DNA of 64,000 nt from Mucilaginibacter celer (GTDB taxonomy: Bacteria > Bacteroidota > Bacteroidia > Sphingobacteriales > Sphingobacteriaceae): the NCBI RefSeq assembly GCF_003576455.2, contig NZ_CP032869.1, positions 7,068,001-7,132,000 on the forward strand. Direction: 5' to 3'. Position numbers and translations under genes: made by a program. Shown here in pieces: positions 58,137 through 64,000 of the stretch. The stretch's first letter is position 1. Each line of letters opens with the position of its first letter. The notes below the pieces were generated by a model. The model was not told the origin of the DNA and did no database searches. It saw nothing but the letters and a program-made list of their open reading frames with translations.

Positions 58137-59612
58137 ATGTCTCGCCAACACAAAGCTTTAATTATAGGTGCCGGAATAGCAGGTATTGCAACAGCCATTA
58201 GGCTTGCAATTAAAGGTTACCAGGTTGAAGTTTACGAAGCCAACAGCTATCCCGGAGGCAAGCTAAGCCAGTTTACTCAGAGTGGATACCGTTTTGATGC
58301 CGGGCCAAGCCTGTTTACCATGCCGCAATATATTGATGAACTTTTCAGGTTGGCAGGTAAAGAACCGTCGCAATATTTTCGATATCAGCAATTGGATGAG
58401 GTTTGCCGGTATTTTTATGAGGACGGCACCAGGTTAACAGCTTACGCGGATGCCGACAGGTTTGCAAGCGAGGTAAGCGAAAAAACTAATGAGCCGTCAA
58501 GCTCTGTCGACCACTATTTTAAAAAAAGCGGCATTATCTACAATATTACCAATCACGTTTTCCTTGAGCGTTCCCTTCATCTACTTAAAACATATTTACG
58601 TTGGGATACTTTTAAATCGATATTAAGGTTTGGTAAAATAGATCCTTTCCGTACCATGCACAAGGCTAACGAAAGCTTTTTTAAGGATGCCCGTATGGTG
58701 CAGTTTTTTGACAGGTATGCTACTTACAACGGTTCCAACCCTTACAGCGCACCGGCTACACTAAACGTGATCCCGCATTTGGAACAGCATTTCGGCGCTT
58801 ATTTCCCGGAGGGAGGGATGTACAGTATTACCGATAGCCTGGTACAACTGGCAGAAGGTTTAGGTGTAAAGTTTCATTACAATAGTAAAGTTGATGAGAT
58901 AGTTTTAGATGGCCGGATTGCGAAAGGTATTAAAGTAAACGGGGAAGTAATTAATGCTGATGCAGTACTATCCAACATGGATGTGTGGTTTACCTACCAC
59001 CGTTTGCTCAATAAATATCCGCAGCTAAAACCTCAAAAAATACTAAGCCAGGAACGCAGCAGTTCGGCATTGATATTTTATTGGGGCATTAAAAAACAGT
59101 TTATGCAACTCGATCTGCATAATATATTTTTCAGCGCCGATTATGAGGCGGAGTTTGATGCCATATGGAAGGATAAAAGTATTTATCACGACCCTACAGT
59201 GTATCTTAATATCAGTTCGAAATATAAAACTGATGACGCACCGGAGGGATGTGAAAACTGGTTCACGATGATCAATGTGCCTGCAAATACCGGGCAGGAT
59301 TGGGGTAAGTTTATAACCGAAGCCAGGAAAGATATATTGAACAAGCTGAGTCGTTTACTCGGTGAAGATATCAGCAAATTAATTGTTTGCGAAAGCATTC
59401 TTGATCCCCGTAGCATTGAAAGCCGTACCTCATCGTACCAGGGTTCATTATACGGAACAAGTTCAAATAGCCAGTTTGCCGCTTTTTTGAGGCATGCTAA
59501 TCAATCATCAAAAATTAAAGGATTATATTTTTGCGGAGGAAGTGTACATCCGGGGGGCGGGATCCCGCTTTGTTTGTTATCGGCGAAGATAGTGAGCGAA
59601 ATGCTGCCATAA
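58137..59612 (+). CDS. phytoene desaturase/carotenoid dehydrogenase family protein
   Basis: An FAD-dependent desaturase acting on C40 carotenoids. The dinucleotide motif is IIGAGIAGIATAIRLA (residues ~10-25), followed by FDAGPSLFTMP, YATYNGSNPYSAPATLNVIPHLEQHFGAYFPEGGM (quoted in parts), and the C-terminal motif GLYFCGGSVHPGGGIPLCLLSA. It may be CrtI or CrtD-like; the two cannot be separated by eye. Start ATG 58137 (MSRQHKAL); a frame from 58116 adds 7 residues. The crtB and lycopene cyclase genes are not in the window. crtW, ispH and a CruF-like gene lie nearby. Confidence 0.85.
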   Translation: MSRQHKALIIGAGIAGIATAIRLAIKGYQVEVYEANSYPGGKLSQFTQSGYRFDAGPSLFTMPQYIDELFRLAGKEPSQYFRYQQLDEVCRYFYEDGTRLTAYADADRFASEVSEKTNEPSSSVDHYFKKSGIIYNITNHVFLERSLHLLKTYLRWDTFKSILRFGKIDPFRTMHKANESFFKDARMVQFFDRYATYNGSNPYSAPATLNVIPHLEQHFGAYFPEGGMYSITDSLVQLAEGLGVKFHYNSKVDEIVLDGRIAKGIKVNGEVINADAVLSNMDVWFTYHRLLNKYPQLKPQKILSQERSSSALIFYWGIKKQFMQLDLHNIFFSADYEAEFDAIWKDKSIYHDPTVYLNISSKYKTDDAPEGCENWFTMINVPANTGQDWGKFITEARKDILNKLSRLLGEDISKLIVCESILDPRSIESRTSSYQGSLYGTSSNSQFAAFLRHANQSSKIKGLYFCGGSVHPGGGIPLCLLSAKIVSEMLP

Positions 59613-59640
59613 AAAAGGTGCTCGTGAAGACACGGGCACC
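59611..59640 (-). terminator. terminator of hemH
   Basis: The stem GGTGCTCGTG / CACGGGCACC (one G-U) is followed on the minus strand by TTTTTT. Confidence 0.7.
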
Positions 59641-59690
59641 AGGGAGGATATTCTTTTATCAGGAACTTATACGCCAGGCAAACTCCCCCT

Positions 59691-60716
59691 TCAGGGGGCC
59701 GGGGGGCTCACCATCCCAGCCAAAGCCTCAATAAACTTAGGCGAATCGTTCAAACTCTCTACTAACTGCACATGTTCGCCGCCTAAGGATTTAAATTCAT
59801 CACCATACTCGGTAGTAACCTCGTAAATGGTTTCCAAACAGTCCGCCACAAAGGCAGGGCAAAATACCAGCAGGCGTTTTTTACCTTCGTTGGCCAGTTT
59901 AGCTACAATTTCGCTGGTGTAAGGCTGCACCCATGGGTCGTTACCGAGGCGAGATTGGAAGCAAATGGTGTACTTTTCTTTCGGGATATTCAGTTTTTCG
60001 GCGATAAGCTTAGCTGTATGGTGCGATTGCGCCGAATAGCAAAACCTGTTGACATCGGTAAGCGTTTCGCAACAGCTTGATGATTTAAGGCAATGATTAT
60101 GCGTATGGTCGGCTTTTACCAACTGGCGTTGCGGCAAACCGTGGAAACTGAACAAAACATGATCGTAAGTTTCCGGGTTATATTTCAGCGCGTTATCAGC
60201 AAATGTTTCAATCATCAGTTCGTTATCATGAAACGAATTGATAAAACTGATATTAGGCGATGTTGGCCATTTACCAACCAGGCCCATGATCTTTTCATAA
60301 ACTGAACCGGTACTTGCCGAGGCGTATTGCGGAAACATCGGGATAACCTGGATCTCTTCAACCAGTGCGGTCTTTAACCTTTCTAAAGCCGATTCGATAG
60401 ATGGTTTTTGGTAGCGCATGGCCAACTCAACCATATATTCATCGCCAAGGCGTTCCTGCAAAGCTTTTTGTTGGAGAAGGCTATAGTGCAAAAGCGGTGA
60501 ACCTGTTTTGGGATCCCAGATAGCCTGGTATAATTTTGCCGATTTTGGTGAGCGGAATGGAGTGATGATCCCCCGTACTAAAAGTGTGCGAGCTATCGGA
60601 TTGATATCAATAACCCGTGGGTCCATCAAAAATTCGTCGAGATAACGCTTAACATCTGCTGTAGAGGGGCTATCCGGCGTACCCAGATTAACCAGTAAAA
60701 TTCCTTTTTTAGCCAT
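59691..60716 (-). CDS. hemH: ferrochelatase
   Basis: HemH inserts ferrous iron into protoporphyrin IX. Conserved parts are ILLVNLGTPDSP at the start, VIPMFPQYASASTGSV, the catalytic SFHGLPQRQ, and the region FQSRLGNDPWVQPY. I use ATG 60716 (MAKKGILLVNLGTP), as the frame beyond is unsupported. The last residues (SPPAP) and the TGA are encoded by a CCCCCTTCAGGGGG-type palindrome (59685-59698), so the C-terminus appears to have run into a dispersed repeat. Confidence 0.94.
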   Translation of the reverse strand: MAKKGILLVNLGTPDSPSTADVKRYLDEFLMDPRVIDINPIARTLLVRGIITPFRSPKSAKLYQAIWDPKTGSPLLHYSLLQQKALQERLGDEYMVELAMRYQKPSIESALERLKTALVEEIQVIPMFPQYASASTGSVYEKIMGLVGKWPTSPNISFINSFHDNELMIETFADNALKYNPETYDHVLFSFHGLPQRQLVKADHTHNHCLKSSSCCETLTDVNRFCYSAQSHHTAKLIAEKLNIPKEKYTICFQSRLGNDPWVQPYTSEIVAKLANEGKKRLLVFCPAFVADCLETIYEVTTEYGDEFKSLGGEHVQLVESLNDSPKFIEALAGMVSPPAP

Positions 60717-60728
60717 AATTATCAGCCA

Positions 60729-60736
60729 CAAAAGTA
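60729..60736 (-). promoter_or_regulatory. -7 box of hemH
   Basis: The minus strand reads TACTTTTG, a TAnnTTTG match 12 nt before the start codon. Confidence 0.55.
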
Positions 60737-60808
60737 GCAAAAAAAGGGTGGGGAATTGTGATGTTGGTCACAAATTACAAAATTGTGAATGAACTCTGAT
60801 TGGCTTTC

Positions 60809-60938
60809 GTCTGAACCGGGATTTGGGGGGATTAGTAGGATTTATGGATTTTTTTGGAAGGGAAAGGAGATAACTTAGAGCTTTGGAACACCCAAAATCC
60901 TGCCCATCCCAAAAATCTCCCCAAATCCCGGTTCAGAC
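60809..60938. repeat. inverted pair of GTCTGAACCGGGATTTGGGG repeats
   Basis: The 20-base unit at 60809-60828 is repeated exactly inverted at 60919-60938, about 90 bp away. The inner parts carry further GGATTT units. The distal copy overlaps the crtW stop codon (TGA within GTCTGAAC). Confidence 0.85.
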
Positions 60939-61604
60939 CTTCCTCCACAACTTCCACCACGGCACACCCGGCGCTTCGTGGTGTTCATAATGATAGCCAA
61001 AAAAGTAACAGCTAAAAAAAGCAACGAGATGATTACGCCGCTGACTCCGGGCAAAGTGTTTGTTATCGTGCTCGCCTTTATGCGGCTGATAAGTGCCGAA
61101 ATAAAATAGCTGCAATGTACTTAGCAGAGAAGGCACTACCCAAAACATGATGAGATTTTGCTGCGGGATCCGTAGCTTTAAAATATTGAAAATAATGGCC
61201 ATCGCCACAATTTGCCATACCGACAGGTAATTGCGGATAAACTGCACATACCAGCGCCAAAAACCACTCTCGTGATAGTCGGGATCGTCGGTAGTATGTA
61301 CATGATTATGATGTTGATGATGTTTGGTGTACAATTTAGGATACCAGAACGATGCATACAGAAAAGTACACAAATACCCCACAAAATCATTTACGCTTTT
61401 TACCGGCGAAACAGTATGATGCATAGCATCATGAGCCGTAATGAATAAGCCCGTGTACAAATGCATTTGCACTAAAACCATTAAATAAACCAGCGGATTG
61501 GCGAAGCTGAACGGCCATCTCATTAACAAAATTATACTTGTTGCCCAGCAGCCAATAACCAACAGGGCAACAAACAAACCGGTGTGTGAGGGGCTTTTTT
61601 GCAT
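60933..61604 (-). CDS. crtW: beta-carotene ketolase
   Basis: CrtW adds keto groups to beta-ionone rings (echinenone, canthaxanthin). It is a membrane di-iron enzyme of the fatty-acid-desaturase type, with about four helices. The histidine boxes are HDAMHH (58-63), HHQHH (95-99) and HYEHH (205-209), and FGTYQPHKGEHDNKHFARS is typical of the ketolase group rather than of hydroxylases. Length 223 aa. Its stop codon lies in a dispersed repeat. It follows ispH after 30 nt, so the two are cotranscribed. Confidence 0.9.
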   Translation of the reverse strand: MQKSPSHTGLFVALLVIGCWATSIILLMRWPFSFANPLVYLMVLVQMHLYTGLFITAHDAMHHTVSPVKSVNDFVGYLCTFLYASFWYPKLYTKHHQHHNHVHTTDDPDYHESGFWRWYVQFIRNYLSVWQIVAMAIIFNILKLRIPQQNLIMFWVVPSLLSTLQLFYFGTYQPHKGEHDNKHFARSQRRNHLVAFFSCYFFGYHYEHHEAPGVPWWKLWRKV

Positions 61605-61634
61605 GTGATTGATTAAACGGCAAAAAGTGTGCTG

Positions 61635-62486
61635 TTAAAAATTTTCCAAAGCGGCTTTTACATCCTGCATCAGCCACATAGGGGTGGAGGTTGCACCGGC
61701 AATGCCAACGGTATCGTTAGGTGAAAAAAGGTTTTTATCCAGCTCATCAACCGACGATACAAAGTAAGTATCGGGATTATGCTTCCGACAAACCTCGAAC
61801 AGTACCTTTCCATTGGATGATTTTTTGCCCGATACAAAAACTATTTTGTTAAAGCGGGTTGCAAATTTAGGCAGGTCTTTATCTCGGTTGCTTACCTGGC
61901 GGCAAATAGTATCGTTAGCTTTTAAATCGTATCCGCGGGCAATTAACTCATCTTTTACCGAGTAGAATTTCTCCATACTCTTGGTAGTTTGGCTGTAAAG
62001 GGTAATGTTGTGCGGCAGTTCGATATTATCCAATTCGGCAATATCCTGAAAAACGATGGCCTCGTTGTTGGTTTGTCCTTCCAGACCAATAACCTCAGCA
62101 TGGCCATGCTTGCCGAATATCAGGATGTTCTCCTTGGCATCGTACGATGTTTTGATGCGGTTTTGCAGTTTAAGCACCACCGGGCAGGATGCATCAATAA
62201 GGGTGATATTATTCTCTAAAGCCGTACGGTAGGTATCAGGCGCTTCGCCATGGGCGCGGATGAGTACTTTCTCGTTGCGGAGATCTTTCAGCGCGTCATG
62301 CTCTATAATACGAAGGCCTTTGGCTTTCAGGCGTTCTACCTCTTCATCGTTATGTACAATATCGCCCAGGCAATACAGGTAGCCGTCCTCTTCCAAAATC
62401 TCCTCGGCCATATCAATGGCATAAACCACCCCGAAGCAAAAGCCCGAATCCTGATCGATAGTAACCTTTAATTGATAATCTCCCAT
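61635..62486 (-). CDS. ispH: 4-hydroxy-3-methylbut-2-enyl diphosphate reductase
   Basis: IspH makes IPP and DMAPP, the last step of the MEP pathway, with a [4Fe-4S] cluster. The cluster cysteines are C17 (SGFCFGV), C101 (DASCPVV) and C195 (NDTICRQVSNR), and the conserved histidines include H79 (RAHGE) and H129 (KHGHAEV). Length 283 aa. It supplies precursors for the carotenoid genes around it. A -7 box lies at 62494-62501. Confidence 0.96.
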   Translation of the reverse strand: MGDYQLKVTIDQDSGFCFGVVYAIDMAEEILEEDGYLYCLGDIVHNDEEVERLKAKGLRIIEHDALKDLRNEKVLIRAHGEAPDTYRTALENNITLIDASCPVVLKLQNRIKTSYDAKENILIFGKHGHAEVIGLEGQTNNEAIVFQDIAELDNIELPHNITLYSQTTKSMEKFYSVKDELIARGYDLKANDTICRQVSNRDKDLPKFATRFNKIVFVSGKKSSNGKVLFEVCRKHNPDTYFVSSVDELDKNLFSPNDTVGIAGATSTPMWLMQDVKAALENF

Positions 62487-62493
62487 GGTGTTG

Positions 62494-62501
62494 CAAATTT
62501 A
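62494..62501 (-). promoter_or_regulatory. -7 box of ispH
   Basis: The minus strand reads TAAATTTG, an exact TAnnTTTG, seven bases before the ispH start codon. Confidence 0.6.
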
Positions 62502-62564
62502 CAGCATTTTAAATGGATGGCGGTAATGGTTGAGGGGATTTTTTGTATTGGTGTGATTGTGATT

Positions 62565-63725
62565 CTACAATTCCATCTTTTCTGTTATCCTTAATAGGTA
62601 TTCAATTTTTTCCCTTATTAGAGATCTCATACTTCCGTTTTCAATTGCTTTCCACGCCTCATATTTGTCCCAATTATCAAATGGGGAATCTATTTTCTCA
62701 AACATTGGCCACCACAGGCTTGATTTAAATAGGTTGCTTCTAATTTGCTTAAATTCTTCCGTTATCTTTAATGGTAATTTTTCGGGATTACTTTTAACTG
62801 TAAAGCCGTAAGTGAGGGCTTTATTTTTATTTTGAAATTGAAATCCTATCATTAAATACTTCCATTCATCTTTACTAAACCAAAAGCCGGTATAGTTATC
62901 TTTAAAGTCGACATTGTTGTGATAAATTAATCCTAACTCGGTGGCAACAATAACAAGTTCTTCGCTTAGTTTTTCTGTCAATTTAAATAAAGAATGCCTA
63001 AGATTGTCTGCGATTATAAATGAAGCTTCGAAGTTCGATGCTAACAGGGTGTAGAGTTCGTCCGCCATAGTATCATTAAGTGTTTGATTGGTAAGATATT
63101 TTATCAGGTTTAGATATTGAGTTATCGATTCCCGTATAATTGGAAGTATTGCAACTTCTTTTCTGCATTGCTCAAGCCATTCAATTATATGATGGGCATA
63201 CGAATAACATTTAAAATCGATATCAATTGACAGTTCATTTTGACTTAAATTGCTTGGTTTATTACCTTCAAGGGTTAAATAAATAAAATCTGCCTTTGGT
63301 GAATAATTGCGGTAACGATATAGCTGGTTAACCTGGTCTCCCGCATAGATTTTGTTTTCAATTATTATTTGATGATTGTGCTTGTCGGTTATAACAATAT
63401 CAATTCGTCCTCCTTCCGTGCCATTTTCTCTAATAAAGCCGGTATGTTTTTCAATTTCTACCTTACAGCTTTCAGAATCTATCGGATTGTTCTTGTAGCA
63501 AAATGATTTTAAAAATAGCTTCAAAAATTTATCTTTTTGCCCATGACTACCATTGGGACTTAGTAATTCGGCTAAAAAAGCAGAGTGCATCCGTACTTCG
63601 GATGATTCGAGTTTAAGGATCCTGAAAACATTAAAGTTTTCGCCGGTGAGTTCGTTAATCTTTTTATATCGATCATTCAGCGCTTTAACCTGATCAAGTA
63701 AGTGTTTGAGTTTAAAAATTTCCAT
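62565..63725 (-). CDS. PD-(D/E)XK nuclease superfamily protein
   Basis: The N-terminal part has the family start (RILKLESSEVRMHSAFLAELLSPNGSHG, in parts), and the core shows GRIDIVI with the acidic residue and IIIENKIYAGDQVNQLYRY with the E-x-K pair. These form the nuclease active site (D...ExK). Length 386 aa. This subgroup is often found in defence islands or beside phage remnants, but nothing of that kind is adjacent here. It sits between ispH and the CruF-like gene. The target is unknown. Confidence 0.85.
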   Translation of the reverse strand: MEIFKLKHLLDQVKALNDRYKKINELTGENFNVFRILKLESSEVRMHSAFLAELLSPNGSHGQKDKFLKLFLKSFCYKNNPIDSESCKVEIEKHTGFIRENGTEGGRIDIVITDKHNHQIIIENKIYAGDQVNQLYRYRNYSPKADFIYLTLEGNKPSNLSQNELSIDIDFKCYSYAHHIIEWLEQCRKEVAILPIIRESITQYLNLIKYLTNQTLNDTMADELYTLLASNFEASFIIADNLRHSLFKLTEKLSEELVIVATELGLIYHNNVDFKDNYTGFWFSKDEWKYLMIGFQFQNKNKALTYGFTVKSNPEKLPLKITEEFKQIRSNLFKSSLWWPMFEKIDSPFDNWDKYEAWKAIENGSMRSLIREKIEYLLRITEKMEL

Positions 63726-63805
63726 TGTGAGGGCTTAGTTAAGCAAGTAAGCCTAATTGGACGACAATTGCAATAGGTGTTTTAACCTATTAGATATAGC
63801 TAACA

Positions 63806-64000
63806 CTAATACACAAAATTCAACACCGCAAAAAACACAAACTGCGTCACCAGCAAAACCGTTGCAACCACGCTCTGCCGCTTAAACTCAAACTTCTCAA
63901 AAACAAAAAGCAATAAAGCACTTACCAAAAACCAGCATACATAGTTTTTCACCGGGATAATACCGCCCGTCCAATGCCAATAATCAAAGCGTATGGCTAT
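63806..64000 (-). CDS. carotenoid biosynthesis protein, CruF/DUF422-like (C-terminal part)
   Basis: The last 64 residues of a gene running off the window edge. Seen: RFDYWHWTGGIIPVKNYVCWF, then two hydrophobic helices (FLVSALLLFVF and VVATVLLVTQFVFFAVLNFVY). The YWHW-x2-G-x-IPVxNYxxWF pattern is typical of the C-terminus of the CruF/DUF422 hydratase family. It supports a carotenoid cluster extending beyond the window. Confidence 0.75.
   Translation of the reverse strand: MAIRFDYWHWTGGIIPVKNYVCWFLVSALLLFVFEKFEFKRQSVVATVLLVTQFVFFAVLNFVY

Noticed and set aside
1..64000. tRNA or rRNA genes
   Set aside because: No cloverleaf with a GTTCGANTC-type T arm or rRNA segment was found by reading.

Overview
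The window looks like chromosomal DNA of a Bacteroidota bacterium of the family Sphingobacteriaceae, most like Mucilaginibacter or Pedobacter; the genus is an inference. The signs are TAnnTTTG -7 promoter boxes with few strong Shine-Dalgarno sites, a SusC/SusD pair with a sensor regulator, a type IX secretion (type B) sorting domain, DUF5686, BT_3928 and DUF1599 proteins, and a CrtW/CruF/IspH carotenoid neighbourhood. Most of the window is housekeeping sequence with small accessory insertions.

Layout. 1-7.2 kb: an orphan UPF0175 antitoxin, ahcY, small membrane proteins (one with cytochrome-oxidase-subunit-I-like motifs), a deacetylase-like protein, pdxJ and a large secreted beta-helix protein. 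7.4-18 kb: gcvP, a lone receiver protein, a metallo-hydrolase, recJ, lptB with a GH3-type adenylating enzyme, and a CDP-alcohol transferase. 18-25.7 kb: folP facing an operon of DUF1599, BT_3928, an oligopeptide permease subunit and aroK, then a PyrR-like gene and rlmD. 26.2-30.6 kb: creD, a TetR regulator, a Rieske-like lipoprotein, pheS and a PIN/DUF6364 toxin-antitoxin pair, tightly overlapping on the minus strand. 30.7-35.6 kb: kbl, a DUF5686 outer-membrane protein and trhO. 35.7-44.9 kb: a polysaccharide utilisation locus (propeller sensor, SusC, SusD, GH144-like glucanase) probably for beta-1,2-glucan. 45-51 kb: a secreted lipoprotein, an esterase, a low-complexity repeat protein, yebC and short-chain threonine dehydrogenase. 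51.4-52.9 kb: an IS3-family element. 53.2-58 kb: asd, a HicBA pair, two tandem secreted paralogues, a LysR regulator and a DJ-1/PfpI protein. 58-64 kb: a carotenoid desaturase, hemH, crtW, ispH, a PD-(D/E)XK nuclease and the end of a CruF-like gene.

How genes connect. Threonine dehydrogenase, kbl and gcvP form a threonine-to-glycine-to-C1 route. ispH, the desaturase, crtW and the CruF-like gene form an isoprenoid-to-ketocarotenoid set. aroK and folP supply chorismate- and folate-related chemistry. ahcY and asd belong to methionine and aspartate-family metabolism.

The most unusual feature is intergenic. Many gaps are built from short degenerate units in strict 7-, 8- or 9-nucleotide phase (31 heptamers at 25768-25984 and many smaller arrays). 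Several arrays abut or supply the stop codon of the preceding gene. Other points of interest are the toxin-antitoxin/pheS operon, the Rieske-like lipoprotein without cluster ligands, the COX1-like mini membrane protein and a 36-residue ORF beside a perfect 14-bp palindrome. No tRNA, rRNA or CRISPR array was seen.
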